64,000 nucleotides of DNA from Vogesella sp. XCS3 (GCF_020616155.1 NZ_CP085530.1:1425501-1489500); one strand, 5' to 3'; positions 27,313 to 36,563 are shown, counted from the first letter of the stretch. The notes: generated by a model not told the origin, from the sequence alone. Numbers and translations: made by a program.

Positions 27313-28346
27313 GCCACTACCCCCGCAAGCTGGACATCACCCACGGCCGCATCGACATGACCCACGGCAGCGGCGGCCGCGCCATGGCGCAGCTGGTAGA
27401 CGAGCTGTTCGCCCCGGCCTTTCGCAACGACTACCTGGCGCAGGGTAACGACCAGGCCATCCTGCCGCCCCCCGGCGGCCGCCTGGCCATCGCCACCGAC
27501 AGCCACGTGATCTCGCCGCTGTTCTTCCCCGGCGGCGACATCGGCAGCCTCTCGGTGCACGGCACAGTGAACGACCTGGCCATGGGCGGCGCCACGCCGC
27601 TGTACCTGAGCGCCGGCTTCATTCTGGAAGAAGGCCTGCCGCTGGCCGACCTGCAGCGCATCGTGCACAGCATGGCCGCCGCCGCCCGCGACGCCGGCGT
27701 GCGCATTGTGACCGGCGACACCAAGGTGGTAGAGCGCGGCCACGGCGACGGCGTGTACATCAGCACCACCGGTATTGGCGTGGTGGCCGACGGCGTGCAG
27801 CTGTGCGGCAGCCAGGCACGGCCGGGCGATGCGATTCTGGTATCCGGCACGCTGGGCGAGCACGGCATGGCGGTGATGAGCCAGCGCGAAAACCTGGGCT
27901 TTGCCAGCCCCATCGTGTCCGACAGCGCCGCGCTGCACACGCTGGCGGCGGCGCTGATGGCGGCCAGCCCCGGCCTGCGCCTGATGCGCGACCCCACCCG
28001 TGGCGGCCTGGCCACCACGCTGAACGAGATCGCGCGCCAGTCCGGCGTGGGCATGCAGCTGCAGGAAGACGCCATTCCTCTGCAGCCGGCGGTGCGCGCC
28101 GCCTGCGAATTCCTGGGCCTGGACCCGCTGTACGTGGCCAACGAGGGCAAGCTGATTGCTGTCTGCCCCGCCGCCGAAGCCGACGCCGCGCTGGCCGCGC
28201 TGCGGGCGCACCCGCTGGGCCGCCATGCGGCCAACATCGGCCAGGTGGTGGCCGACCCGCACCACTTCGTGCGCGTGCGCACGCCGTTTGGCGGCGAGCG
28301 CCTGCTGGACTGGCTGACCGGCGAGATGCTGCCGCGCATTTGCTAA
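27309..28346 (+). CDS. hypE: Carbamoyl dehydratase HypE
   Basis: A 345-residue PurM-like ATP-dependent enzyme that turns the thiocarbamate into thiocyanate. It ends PRIC, the invariant C-terminal cysteine that is modified. The N-terminus has ITHGRIDMTHGSGGRAMAQL, with GNDQAILPPPGG for ATP/metal binding and RDPTRGGLATTLNEIA later. It completes the hypABFCDE series. Confidence 0.96.
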   Translation: MSHYPRKLDITHGRIDMTHGSGGRAMAQLVDELFAPAFRNDYLAQGNDQAILPPPGGRLAIATDSHVISPLFFPGGDIGSLSVHGTVNDLAMGGATPLYLSAGFILEEGLPLADLQRIVHSMAAAARDAGVRIVTGDTKVVERGHGDGVYISTTGIGVVADGVQLCGSQARPGDAILVSGTLGEHGMAVMSQRENLGFASPIVSDSAALHTLAAALMAASPGLRLMRDPTRGGLATTLNEIARQSGVGMQLQEDAIPLQPAVRAACEFLGLDPLYVANEGKLIAVCPAAEADAALAALRAHPLGRHAANIGQVVADPHHFVRVRTPFGGERLLDWLTGEMLPRIC

Positions 28347-28385
28347 GCCCCGTTACAATACGCCCATGCCCCTGAAAGACACGCC

Positions 28386-29822
28386 ATGAGCCCCCAAGCT
28401 ACCGTTTTGCTGGTGGACGATGAAATCCGCTCGCTGGAAGCGCTGCAGCGCACGCTGGAAGACGACTTCACGCTGTTTACCGCCAGCAGTGCCGACGAGG
28501 CGCTGGCCATCCTGGAAAGCGAATTCATCCAGGTGATCGTCACCGACCAGCGCATGCCGGACATGACCGGTGTGGCGCTGCTGCGCCGCGTGCGCGAGCG
28601 CCACCCGCAGGTGGTGCGCATCATCCTGTCCGGCTACACCGACAACGCCGACATCATTGCCGCCGTCAACGAAGCCGGCATCTACCAGTACCTGCTCAAG
28701 CCCTGGCACCCGGAAAGCCTGCTGCTCACCGTACAGGGCGCCGCCGAGCTGTTCCGCCTGCAGCAGGACAACGAACTGTTGAACGTGGAGCTGAAAACTT
28801 CGGCGCCGTGGCTGCAAGGCCGGGTGGACGGCAAGCGCCGCGAGCTGAAGGCCCGTAACGCGATGGCCAACATCACCCGCGCCGCCGGCAGCCCGCTAGA
28901 CAAAGTGTGCGAGCTGCTGGAACGCGTGGCCGGCTTCGACATTGCGGTGCTGATCGAGGGTGAATCCGGCGTGGGCAAAGAGCTGCTGGCGCGGGCGCTG
29001 CACTACGCCAGCCACCGCCGCGACCGCCCCTTCGTGGTGGAAAACTGCGCCGCCATGCCGGAGCAGCTGCTGGAAAGCGAGCTGTTCGGCCACAAGCGGG
29101 GCGCCTTTACCGGCGCCTATCAAGACCACATAGGCCTGTTCCAGCAGGCCGACGGCGGCACCATCTTTCTGGATGAAATCGGCGAAACCTCGCCCGCCTT
29201 CCAGGCCAAGCTGCTGCGCGTGCTGCAGGAAGGCGAGATCCGCCCGGTGGGCAGCCCGCGCCCGCTGAAGGTGGACGTGCGCGTGGTATCGGCCACCAAC
29301 CGCAAGCTGGCCGAGCTGGTGCGCGAGGGGCGCTTTCGCGAAGACCTGTACTACCGGCTGTCGGCGTTTGCCGTCACCGTGCCGCCGCTGCGCGAGCGGC
29401 CGGCCGATATTCCGCTGATTGCCGAAAAGCTGCTGGACGACGCCCGCCGCCACTACCAGCGCCCCGGCCTGACGCTGCTGGCCGACGCGCAGGACGCGCT
29501 GCGGCTGTACCGCTGGCCAGGCAATGTGCGCCAGCTGCGCAACGAGCTGAACCGCATGCTGGTGCTGGCCGACGGCGACGCGCTGGGCGCCGAGCTGCTG
29601 TCGCCCGAAGTGCTGCAGGCCGCTGCCGAAGAACAGGTGGCCGAGCTGGCGTTCCTCGCCGGCATCGAGGGCGACCTCAAAACGCGGCTGGAGGCGCTGG
29701 AAAAGCGCATCCTCAAGGAAACCCTTACCCGCCAGCGCTGGAACAAGACCCGCGCCGCCGAAGAACTGGGCCTGTCGCGGGTAGGCCTGCGCAGCAAGCT
29801 GACGCGCTACGGGCTGGAATGA
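28386..29822 (+). CDS. hoxA: Sigma-54-dependent hydrogenase regulator (HoxA/HupR)
   Basis: A 478-residue NtrC-type activator. The receiver domain (1-125) has phospho-acceptor Asp in VIVTDQRMPDMTGVALL. The AAA+ domain has Walker A EGESGVGKELLARAL, sigma-54 contact loop GAFTGA and GTIFLDEIGE. The C-terminal Fis-type helix-turn-helix ends NKTRAAEELGLSRVGLRSKL. HoxA/HupR drives hydrogenase promoters and is controlled by the HoxJ kinase; in known cases the unphosphorylated form is active. Three sigma-54 promoters within the locus are its likely targets. The next gene starts four bases after the stop region. Confidence 0.93.
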   Translation: MSPQATVLLVDDEIRSLEALQRTLEDDFTLFTASSADEALAILESEFIQVIVTDQRMPDMTGVALLRRVRERHPQVVRIILSGYTDNADIIAAVNEAGIYQYLLKPWHPESLLLTVQGAAELFRLQQDNELLNVELKTSAPWLQGRVDGKRRELKARNAMANITRAAGSPLDKVCELLERVAGFDIAVLIEGESGVGKELLARALHYASHRRDRPFVVENCAAMPEQLLESELFGHKRGAFTGAYQDHIGLFQQADGGTIFLDEIGETSPAFQAKLLRVLQEGEIRPVGSPRPLKVDVRVVSATNRKLAELVREGRFREDLYYRLSAFAVTVPPLRERPADIPLIAEKLLDDARRHYQRPGLTLLADAQDALRLYRWPGNVRQLRNELNRMLVLADGDALGAELLSPEVLQAAAEEQVAELAFLAGIEGDLKTRLEALEKRILKETLTRQRWNKTRAAEELGLSRVGLRSKLTRYGLE

Positions 29823-29823
29823 C

Positions 29824-30816
29824 ATGACGAGCAAAACCCTGGTCTGGCTGCAAAGCGGCGGCTGCGGCGGCTGTACGCTGTCGGCGCTGTGCGCGGAAAG
29901 CCCCGACTTCTTTACCGCGCTGGCCGACAGCGGCATCCGCCTGGCCTACCACCCGTCGCTGACCGAAGCCAGCGGCGACGAGGTGGCGCCGCTGCTGGCA
30001 GGGTTGGCCGCAGACGGCATTGACATCCTGTGCCTGGAAGGCTCGGTGATGCTGGGGGCGGACGGCCGCTTCCACATCAGCGGTGCCGAACACCAGCCCT
30101 ACTACCGGCAGATCGCAGCGCTGGCCGCCCGCGCCCGCTACGTGGTGGCGGTGGGCACCTGCGCCGCCTACGGCGGCATTACCGCCGCCGGCGACAACCT
30201 CACCGGCGCCACGGGCCTCGCGTGGCAGGGCAGCCAGCCCGGCGGCCTGCTGGGTAGCGGCTTTGCCGGCAGCAGCGGCTTGCCGGTGGTGAACATCAGC
30301 GGCTGCCCCACCCACCCGGGCTGGGTGCTGGAAACGCTGGCGCTGCTGGCCGCCGACGCGCTGGCCGCCAGCGACCTGGACCCGCTGGGCCGGCCACGCT
30401 TCTACGCCGACAAGCTGGTACACCACGGCTGCGACAAGAACGAGTTTTACGAATTCAAGGCCAGCGCCGAGGCGCCCGGGCAGCAAGGCTGCCTGATGGA
30501 GTTTGTCGGCTGCAAGGGCACGCAGGCGCACGCCGACTGCAATATCCGGCCGTGGAACGGCGAAGGCTCCTGCCTCACCGGCGGCTACCCGTGCATCAAC
30601 TGCACCGCGCCCGACTTTGCCGACCCCGGCCACGGCTTCTTCGACACGCCCAAGATTGCCGGCTTCCCGGTGGGCCTGCCCACCGACATGCCCAAGGCCT
30701 GGTTTGTGGCGCTGTCCACGCTGTCCAAGTCGGCCACGCCCACACGGGTGAAGGTTAACGCCACACAGGACCGCATCACCATGCCACCGTCGCTACCCAA
30801 GAAAAACACCCCATGA
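29824..30816 (+). CDS. hoxB: H2-sensing regulatory hydrogenase small subunit (HoxB/HupU)
   Basis: A 330-residue small subunit without a Tat signal, hence cytoplasmic. The start LVWLQSGGCGGCTLSALC carries proximal-cluster cysteines; others lie in VAVGTCAAYGGI, NISGCPTHPGW, HHGCDKNEFYEF, FVGCKGTQAHADCN and YPCINCTAPDFADPG. With HoxC it senses hydrogen and signals to HoxJ. It overlaps hoxC by four bases. Confidence 0.93.
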   Translation: MTSKTLVWLQSGGCGGCTLSALCAESPDFFTALADSGIRLAYHPSLTEASGDEVAPLLAGLAADGIDILCLEGSVMLGADGRFHISGAEHQPYYRQIAALAARARYVVAVGTCAAYGGITAAGDNLTGATGLAWQGSQPGGLLGSGFAGSSGLPVVNISGCPTHPGWVLETLALLAADALAASDLDPLGRPRFYADKLVHHGCDKNEFYEFKASAEAPGQQGCLMEFVGCKGTQAHADCNIRPWNGEGSCLTGGYPCINCTAPDFADPGHGFFDTPKIAGFPVGLPTDMPKAWFVALSTLSKSATPTRVKVNATQDRITMPPSLPKKNTP

Positions 30817-32258
30817 CACGACGCATACTGGGCCCGCTGGGCCGTGTGGAAGGCGACCTTACCCTGACGCTGGAGCTGCAAGACGGCAAGGTAGCCGCCG
30901 CCGAAGCCACCAGCGGGCTGTTTCGCGGCTTCGAACGCATTCTGGTAGGCCGCCAGGCGATGGACGCGCTGGCCATCGTGCCGCGCATCTGCGGCATCTG
31001 CTCGGTGTCGCAGTCGGTTGCCGCCGCGCGCGCGCTGGCGCAGCTGTACCACGTGACGCCGCCGGCCAATGGCGAACGCGTCACCAACCTGATCCACGCG
31101 GTGGAAAACGTGGCCGACCACCTGTCGCATTTCTACCTGTTTTTCATGCCGGACTTTGCCCGCGACGCCTACGCCGGCCACGGCTGGCACGCGGATATCC
31201 GCGCCCGCTTCAAGGCGGTAGAAGGCAGCGCCCACGCGCCGATGTTGGCCGCACGCGCCACGCTGATGCGCTTCATGGGCACGCTGGCCGGCCACTGGCC
31301 GCACACCATGGTGATCCAGCCCGGCGGCGTCAGCCGCACCGTCAGCGCCGCCGAACGCGTGCGGCTGGGGCAATGGCTGGCAGCCTTCCGCCGCTTTCTG
31401 GAACAACACACCTACGGCGTGCCGCTGCAGGACGTGGCCGCCTGGGACAGCCCGGCAGCGCTGGCCGACTACGCCAGCCGCCAGCCGCAGGCCGACCTGG
31501 CGCGCTTTCTGCTGCTGGCAGACAGCCTGGGCCTGGCCACGCTGGGCCGCTGCGACGCGCCGCTGATTGCCGGCCCGGCCTACCTGGAAGGCGAAGGCAG
31601 CAGCGCCTGGGCGCCGGCCGGCGTATGGCAGCAAGGTAAAACCGACATACTGGATACCGCGCTGATCCGCGAACACAGCCGCCACGCCTGGCTGGTGGAC
31701 TACGGCCCCACCCACCCGTTTGACGACGACACGCTGCCGGTGCCGGATAAAACCGACGCCTACAGCTGGAGCAAGGCACCACGGCTGGGTGGGCAGCCGG
31801 CGCAAACCGGCGCCATCGCCCGCGCCCTGCTGCGCCGCGACCGGCTGACCACCACGCTGGTGCAGGCGCAAGGCAGCACCGTGTACACCCGCGTGCTGGC
31901 ACGGGTGCGCGAAATGGCGCTGCTGGTGCTGCAGATGCAGGCGTGGCTAGCCGCCATCGAGCTGGACGCGCCGTTCCAGACTGCGCTGCCGGCGCACCCG
32001 CTGTACGCCCGCGGCGAAGGCCTGACCGAGGCGGCACGCGGCATGCTGGGCCATTGGGTGACGCTGGACGGCAGCCGCATCCAGCGTTACCAGATCATTG
32101 CGCCCACTACCTGGAACTTCTCGCCACGCGACAGCGGCGGCCAGCCCGGCCCGCTGGAAGCCGCCCTGCTGGGCACCGTGGCCGACGACGCGCAAGCGCT
32201 AGCGGTGCAGCACATCGTGCGCAGCTTCGACCCGTGCCAGGTGTGCACGGTGCAGTAG
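30813..32258 (+). CDS. hoxC: H2-sensing regulatory hydrogenase large subunit (HoxC/HupV)
   Basis: A 481-residue large subunit. Nickel-site motif 1 is RICGICSVSQSVAAARAL; motif 2 is at the very end, SFDPCQVCTVQ. As in other sensory hydrogenases there is no cleavable tail after motif 2, so no protease step is needed. The last residue is Gln where the canonical motif DPCxxCxxH has His, an oddity worth checking. N-terminal LGPLGRVEGDLTLTLEL is typical. Confidence 0.92.
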   Translation: MTRRILGPLGRVEGDLTLTLELQDGKVAAAEATSGLFRGFERILVGRQAMDALAIVPRICGICSVSQSVAAARALAQLYHVTPPANGERVTNLIHAVENVADHLSHFYLFFMPDFARDAYAGHGWHADIRARFKAVEGSAHAPMLAARATLMRFMGTLAGHWPHTMVIQPGGVSRTVSAAERVRLGQWLAAFRRFLEQHTYGVPLQDVAAWDSPAALADYASRQPQADLARFLLLADSLGLATLGRCDAPLIAGPAYLEGEGSSAWAPAGVWQQGKTDILDTALIREHSRHAWLVDYGPTHPFDDDTLPVPDKTDAYSWSKAPRLGGQPAQTGAIARALLRRDRLTTTLVQAQGSTVYTRVLARVREMALLVLQMQAWLAAIELDAPFQTALPAHPLYARGEGLTEAARGMLGHWVTLDGSRIQRYQIIAPTTWNFSPRDSGGQPGPLEAALLGTVADDAQALAVQHIVRSFDPCQVCTVQ

Positions 32259-32266
32259 AGGACCCC

Positions 32267-33595
32267 ATGCCCGACAAACTCATTAGCAGCGCCGAAGCCA
32301 CCCGCCTGGGTGGCGAGCTGGCCGAAGAAGCCTGGATAGACGTGATACGCCGCATGGACCAGGTGTACACCGAGCTGGTGCAATCGCAGGAAACGCTGGA
32401 AGCCAAGCACCGCGAGCTGGCCGACGCGCACCGTTTTACCGAAGGCGTGCTGGAAGCCATGACCGACGTGATGGTGGTATGCGACACGCTGGGCCAGGTG
32501 CGCCAGGTGAACCGCGCCATGGTGTCGCTAACCGGGCTGAGCGAAAGCCTGCTCACCGCCTGCAAACTCACCGACCTGGTGCCGGGCGAGGCCGAGCGCG
32601 AGCTGCTACTGCACAGGTTGGCCGCAGGCAATGCCGAGGGCAGCGATATCGAAATTGCGCTGATCGCCCACAACGGCGAATCGATACCGGTCACCTGGAA
32701 TGTCAGCGCGCTGTTCGACGGCGAGCGCCGCTACAGCGGCTTTGTGGCGGTGGGCCGCCCGGTGGGCGAGCTCAAACGAGCCTACGCCGAGCTGAAACAA
32801 GCGCACGAGGCGCTGAAGGCGGCACAGGCGCAGCTGGTGCAGGCCGAAAAAATGGCGTCGCTGGGGCGGCTGGTGGCCGGCGTGGCGCACGAGCTGAACA
32901 ACCCAATCAGCTTCATCGTGGGCAACACCCACGCCATGCAGCGCTACGCTGGCAAGCTGCAGCAGTACCTGGCCGCCGTGCACGCGGCCAACCCCGACGC
33001 GGCCACGCTACGCCAGCACCTGAAGATCGACCGCCTGCTGGCCGACCTGCCCTCGCTGCTGGACGGGCTGATGGAAGGCGCGCAGCGCAGCAGCGCGATT
33101 GTGGACGCGCTGAAACGCTTTTCTGCCATCGAAACCGACACCCGCCAGCGTGTGAACCTGGCCGAAGCGGTGCAGCGTGCGCTGCACTGGGTAGGCCAGG
33201 CGGCACCGCACCGCGTCGATGTGCACTGCCACGGGCTGGATGGCGCGCAGTGGGTCACCGGCTCGGCCAACCAGCTGCAGCAGGTGCTGGTAAACCTGAT
33301 CCAGAACGCCTACGACGCGGTAGAAACGCAAGCGGCACCCGCATTGACACTAACGCTGGCCAGCGGGCAACACCAGGTGAGCCTGAGCGTGGCCGACAAC
33401 GGCCCCGGCATTGCCGCGGCCAACCTGGCGCGTATCTTCGACCCGTTCTTTACCACCAAACCGGTGGGCAAAGGCACCGGCCTGGGCTTGTCGATCAGCT
33501 ACGGCATCGTGGAGCAGCACGGCGGCACGCTGTCTGCGGCCAACCTGCCAGAAGGCGGCGCCTGCTTTACGCTGACGCTGCCGCAAGCAGGCTGA
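32267..33595 (+). CDS. hoxJ: Hydrogen-signalling PAS histidine kinase (HoxJ/HupT)
   Basis: A 442-residue soluble kinase. A PAS domain (about 55-170, [20 protein letters not shown]) is followed by a short coiled coil, H-box [20 protein letters not shown], and ATPase motifs [30 protein letters not shown] and [18 protein letters not shown]. It is the partner of HoxBC and phosphorylates HoxA. It starts nine bases after hoxC (GAGGACCCC before ATG); the much longer open frame upstream overlaps hoxC and is not used. Confidence 0.92.
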   Translation: MPDKLISSAEATRLGGELAEEAWIDVIRRMDQVYTELVQSQETLEAKHRELADAHRFTEGVLEAMTDVMVVCDTLGQVRQVNRAMVSLTGLSESLLTACKLTDLVPGEAERELLLHRLAAGNAEGSDIEIALIAHNGESIPVTWNVSALFDGERRYSGFVAVGRPVGELKRAYAELKQAHEALKAAQAQLVQAEKMASLGRLVAGVAHELNNPISFIVGNTHAMQRYAGKLQQYLAAVHAANPDAATLRQHLKIDRLLADLPSLLDGLMEGAQRSSAIVDALKRFSAIETDTRQRVNLAEAVQRALHWVGQAAPHRVDVHCHGLDGAQWVTGSANQLQQVLVNLIQNAYDAVETQAAPALTLTLASGQHQVSLSVADNGPGIAAANLARIFDPFFTTKPVGKGTGLGLSISYGIVEQHGGTLSAANLPEGGACFTLTLPQAG

Positions 33596-33697
33596 CCGTG
33601 GCAAGGAGAGCGGCACCGGGTTAAGCCCCTGGCGCCGCGCGCAGCATGGCGGCGCGACATGACGCTACGATGGCCGTTAGTATGGCTGTTCCGCCAC

Positions 33698-33708
33698 TGC
33701 GGCCAACC
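33698..33708 (+). repeat. TGCGGCCAACC motif, intergenic copy (uptake-like word)
   Basis: Full consensus TGCGGCCAACCTT lies just upstream of the GNAT gene. See the finding on the repeated word. Confidence 0.8.
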
Positions 33709-33722
33709 TTGGCACCACCGCC

Positions 33723-34163
33723 ATGACCACCATGCTCACCTTCCCGCCCGCCGACAGCGACGACCTGACCGCCATCGACAGCCTTGTCCGCAACGCGATG
33801 GCCGAGCACTACCAGCGCCACCAGCTGGCCTGGGATAGTGCCGCCTTCCGGCTGCGCGCCGCCGACACCCGCTTCCACTGGCTGCAGCTGGGTAACACCC
33901 GTGTCGGCATCATCGGCTACCGGCCAGAAGCCAGCGCCGTGTATCTGGCCGAGCTGCACTTGCTACCGGCGTGGCAAGGCCGTGGTCTGGGCGCACAGGC
34001 GCTGGCCTGGCTGCGACAGCAAGCCGCCGGGCATAGCGAGCTACGGGTACGCACGTTTCACGACAGCCGCGCGCTGGGCTTTTACATACGGGAAGGCTTT
34101 AGCGTGGTACGCCAGGATGGCGTCTTGCTGGGGCTAAGCTGCCCGCTGCCGCCAGCGCCTTAG
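33723..34163 (+). CDS. GNAT-family N-acetyltransferase
   Basis: A 146-residue acetyltransferase with the acetyl-CoA loop in LHLLPAWQGRGLGAQALAWL (Q-x-x-G-x-G) and the C-terminal RALGFYIREGFSVVRQDG. The substrate is unknown. It sits between hoxJ and hupE, within the hydrogenase locus but with its own 127-base leader, so it may be a later insertion rather than part of hydrogen metabolism. Confidence 0.82.
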   Translation: MTTMLTFPPADSDDLTAIDSLVRNAMAEHYQRHQLAWDSAAFRLRAADTRFHWLQLGNTRVGIIGYRPEASAVYLAELHLLPAWQGRGLGAQALAWLRQQAAGHSELRVRTFHDSRALGFYIREGFSVVRQDGVLLGLSCPLPPAP

Positions 34164-34173
34164 CAAAAGAAAA

Positions 34174-34192
34174 CGGCCTGCATGGCAGGCCG
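34174..34192. terminator. Hairpin after GNAT gene
   Basis: CGGCCTGC and GCAGGCCG arms with a three-base loop lie ten bases after the GNAT stop. The A-rich flank is on the left, so the T-run is on the minus strand; plus-strand strength is uncertain. Confidence 0.45.
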
Positions 34193-34330
34193 CACAAGGC
34201 AGAAACGCACGGGACAAAACCTGAAGAACGGCGGCCACTGTAGCGCGCTGGCGTGACAGCGCGATGACACCCCGCCAGCAAAGGCGGCTACCGGCTGGCG
34301 CACCATAGTGCAAAGCCGCTTGCCAGCCGT

Positions 34331-34349
34331 TGTAACGCTAGCCGTTACA
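34331..34349. promoter_or_regulatory. Inverted repeat, candidate HoxA enhancer
   Basis: TGTAACG, five bases, CGTTACA: perfect seven-base arms, 61 bases upstream of the -24 box of the hupE promoter. Related GTAAC words occur before hoxK (about 35323) and after the hoxM promoter (about 18204 and 18217). Enhancers for sigma-54 activators often look like this; binding is inferred. Confidence 0.4.
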
Positions 34350-34373
34350 GCTCAGCCCCATCCCCTTGAAAAA

Positions 34374-34425
34374 CAGCCACTTGCCCCGCCTGCCAGCCTT
34401 ACCCGGGGCTGGCATGCTTCCTGCA
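34374..34425 (+). promoter_or_regulatory. Sigma-54 promoter and upstream element for hupE
   Basis: TGGCATG (34410-34416), four bases, CTGCA (34421-34425). The shared CAGCCACTTG element is at 34374-34383, 36 bases from the -24 box. The rest of this 320-base gap (34164-34483) holds the GNAT hairpin and the inverted repeat at 34331 and no gene. Confidence 0.65.
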
Positions 34426-34483
34426 GTGCCGCCACCATGCCCGGGCTAAAACGGGCAAGACACGCATCCACCTGGAGACACCA

Positions 34484-35062
34484 ATGACCCCGACCCGCAG
34501 CTTGCTGGCTGGCACCCTTAGCCTGGCCGCCCTGCCCGCGCTGGCCCACACCGGCCACAACGATACATTTAACCTGCTGACCGGCATGGCACACCCGGTA
34601 GGCGGGCTGGACCACCTGCTGGCCATGGTGGCCGTCGGCCTGTGGGCCGCAGCCCACCAGGGCAAGGTACGCCTGGCGGCACCGGCGACTTTTGTGCTGG
34701 CCATGCTGGGCGGCTGCCTGCTGGGCGCTGCCGGTATCAACCTGCCTGCGGTAGAGCCAGGCATTGCGCTGTCGGTACTGGTGCTGGGCCTGATGGTAGC
34801 CGCCGGTAGCCGCGTGCAGGCCAGCATCGGCTTACCGCTGATTGCCGCCTTTGCCCTGGTACACGGCCATGCCCACGGCGCCGAAGCGCCGGCCGGCAGC
34901 CTGGCCGGCTATATGGCCGGTTTCGTGCTGGCAACCGCCGCACTGCACGCTGGCGGCCTGGTGGCTGGCCACACCCTGCTGGCCCGCGCCAGCCTGTGGG
35001 TTCGCGCTACCGGCGCCGCCATTGCCGCCAGCGGTGCCTGGCTGCTGGCGTCCAGCCTGTAA
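34484..35062 (+). CDS. hupE: HupE/UreJ-family nickel transporter
   Basis: A 192-residue membrane protein with a signal-like first helix ending PALAHTGHND, the family signature HPVGGLDHLLAMVAVGLWAA (H-P-x-x-G-x-D-H) and FALVHGHAHGAEAP. About six further hydrophobic helices are visible. HupE proteins are nickel permeases or diffusion facilitators supplying hydrogenase. A GGAG ribosome site is seven bases before the ATG. It has its own sigma-54 promoter and terminators downstream, so it is a single-gene unit co-regulated with the hydrogenase. Confidence 0.9.
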   Translation: MTPTRSLLAGTLSLAALPALAHTGHNDTFNLLTGMAHPVGGLDHLLAMVAVGLWAAAHQGKVRLAAPATFVLAMLGGCLLGAAGINLPAVEPGIALSVLVLGLMVAAGSRVQASIGLPLIAAFALVHGHAHGAEAPAGSLAGYMAGFVLATAALHAGGLVAGHTLLARASLWVRATGAAIAASGAWLLASSL

Positions 35063-35069
35063 TTCTGTT

Positions 35070-35095
35070 GCCGGCCGGGCTTGAAAACGGCCGGC
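35070..35095. terminator. GC-rich hairpin after hupE
   Basis: GCCGGCCG and CGGCCGGC arms with a ten-base loop lie eight bases after the hupE stop. No T-run. Confidence 0.4.
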
Positions 35096-35217
35096 GCATG
35101 CCTATCTAGCCAAGGCTGGTTGTACCCCGCGCGCAGCGCCTGCCCGACGGGCGCTGCACGAGTGGTATTGCCGCTCACACTCCTCCATCCAAACCTGGTT
35201 GTTATGCATGACAACAG

Positions 35218-35255
35218 CCGGGCAGGCCGCCCCCGCGCCTGCCCGGTATTTTTTT
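35218..35255 (+). terminator. Intrinsic terminator in the hupE-hoxK gap
   Basis: CCGGGCAGGC and GCCTGCCCGG arms (35218-35227, 35237-35246) are followed by TATTTTTTT. It insulates hoxK from upstream transcription. Another stem (GCAGCGCC/GGCGCTGC) lies at 35133-35157. The 391-base gap holds no gene. Confidence 0.8.
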
Positions 35256-35284
35256 GCCCGCCCCTGCCGCACAGCTGGCAGCCA

Positions 35285-35294
35285 GTTGGCCGCA
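35285..35294 (-). repeat. TGCGGCCAAC motif, intergenic copy
   Basis: Core ten bases on the minus strand, in the leader upstream of the hoxK promoter. Confidence 0.7.
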
Positions 35295-35352
35295 CCCACT
35301 GCAAAGCCGCTTACCACCCCGCCGTAACACCACCAGCAAAACCAAGCAAAAA

Positions 35353-35393
35353 CAGCCACTTGCGCACACCATCAAGCTGGCACGCTTCTTGTA
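35353..35393 (+). promoter_or_regulatory. Sigma-54 promoter and upstream element for hoxKGZ
   Basis: TGGCACG (35378-35384), four bases, TTGTA (35389-35393). CAGCCACTTG at 35353-35362 lies 25 bases from the -24 box, one helical turn closer than in the other two promoters. A second shared word, TGCAAAGCCGCTT, is at 35300-35312 and also at 34309-34321. Confidence 0.8.
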
Positions 35394-35453
35394 ACAGGCT
35401 GCCACCCATGTTGTAACCACCCCCCTATAAAACAGAATAAGGCAGAGACCACG

Positions 35454-36563
35454 ATGGAGACTTTCTACCAGGCCATGCGGCGCCAGGGTGTTACCCGCCG
35501 CAGCTTTCTGAAGTTCTGCAGCCTCACCGCCACCTCGATGGGCCTGGGTTCGGCATTTGTGCCGCGCATTGCCCAGGCACTGGAAACCAAACCGCGTACG
35601 CCGGTGATCTGGCTGCACGGGCTGGAATGTACCTGTTGCACCGAGTCGTTCATCCGCTCGGCGCACCCGCTGGCGAAGGACGCCATCCTGTCGCTGATCT
35701 CGCTGGACTACGACGACACCATCATGGCCGCTGCCGGCCACCAGGCCGAAGCCATCCTCGAAGAGATCATGGCCAAGCACAAAGGCGAGTACATCGTGGC
35801 CATCGAGGGCAACCCGCCGCTGAACGAGGACGGCATGTTCTGCTTCCCCGGCGGCGAGCCCTTCGTGGAAAAACTGAAGCGCGTATCGGCCGACGCCAAG
35901 GCGCTGATCGCCTGGGGCTCCTGTGCCAGCTGGGGCTGCGTGCAGGCCGCCAAGCCCAACCCCACCCGCGCCACGCCGGTACACCAGGTGATTCTGGACA
36001 AGCCCATCATCAAGGTGCCGGGCTGCCCGCCCATCCCCGAAGTGATGGCCGCCGTGATCACTTATATGGTCACCTTCGACCGTATTCCGGAGCTGGACCG
36101 CCAGGGCCGCCCCAAGATGTTCTACGGCCAGCGCATTCACGACAAATGCTACCGCCGCCCGCACTTCGACGCCGGCCAGTTCGTGGAAAGCTGGGACGAC
36201 GAAGGCGCGCGCAAGGGCTACTGCCTGTACAAGGTGGGCTGCAAAGGCCCCACCACCTATAACGCCTGCTCCACCGTACGCTGGAACGGCGGCGTGAGCT
36301 GGCCGGTGCAAAGCGGCCACGGCTGCATAGGCTGTTCGGAAGATGGTTTCTGGGACAAGGGCTCGTTCTACGACCGCGTCACCAGCATTCCGCAGTTCGG
36401 CATCGAGGCCAACGCCGACCAGATCGGCATGACGGTAGCCGGCGGTGTGGGGGCGGCCATTGCCGCGCACGCGGCGGTCAGCGCCATCAAGAGCACGGTG
36501 CTGAAAAAGCAGGACCTGAAGCCGCTTGACGACACCCAGAACAAGAACAAGGAGAACGTGTAA
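35454..36563 (+). CDS. hoxK: Oxygen-tolerant uptake [NiFe] hydrogenase small subunit (HoxK/HupS/HyaA)
   Basis: A 369-residue small subunit with a Tat signal ([14 protein letters not shown]) for folded export with HoxG. The proximal cluster region reads [10 protein letters not shown], and an extra cysteine lies in [10 protein letters not shown]: these six-cysteine features mark the [4Fe-3S] cluster of oxygen-tolerant group 1d enzymes. Later clusters: [44 protein letters not shown] and [14 protein letters not shown]-terminal hydrophobic helix (about 325-345) anchors it to the membrane. It overlaps hoxG by one base. Confidence 0.96.
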   Translation: METFYQAMRRQGVTRRSFLKFCSLTATSMGLGSAFVPRIAQALETKPRTPVIWLHGLECTCCTESFIRSAHPLAKDAILSLISLDYDDTIMAAAGHQAEAILEEIMAKHKGEYIVAIEGNPPLNEDGMFCFPGGEPFVEKLKRVSADAKALIAWGSCASWGCVQAAKPNPTRATPVHQVILDKPIIKVPGCPPIPEVMAAVITYMVTFDRIPELDRQGRPKMFYGQRIHDKCYRRPHFDAGQFVESWDDEGARKGYCLYKVGCKGPTTYNACSTVRWNGGVSWPVQSGHGCIGCSEDGFWDKGSFYDRVTSIPQFGIEANADQIGMTVAGGVGAAIAAHAAVSAIKSTVLKKQDLKPLDDTQNKNKENV

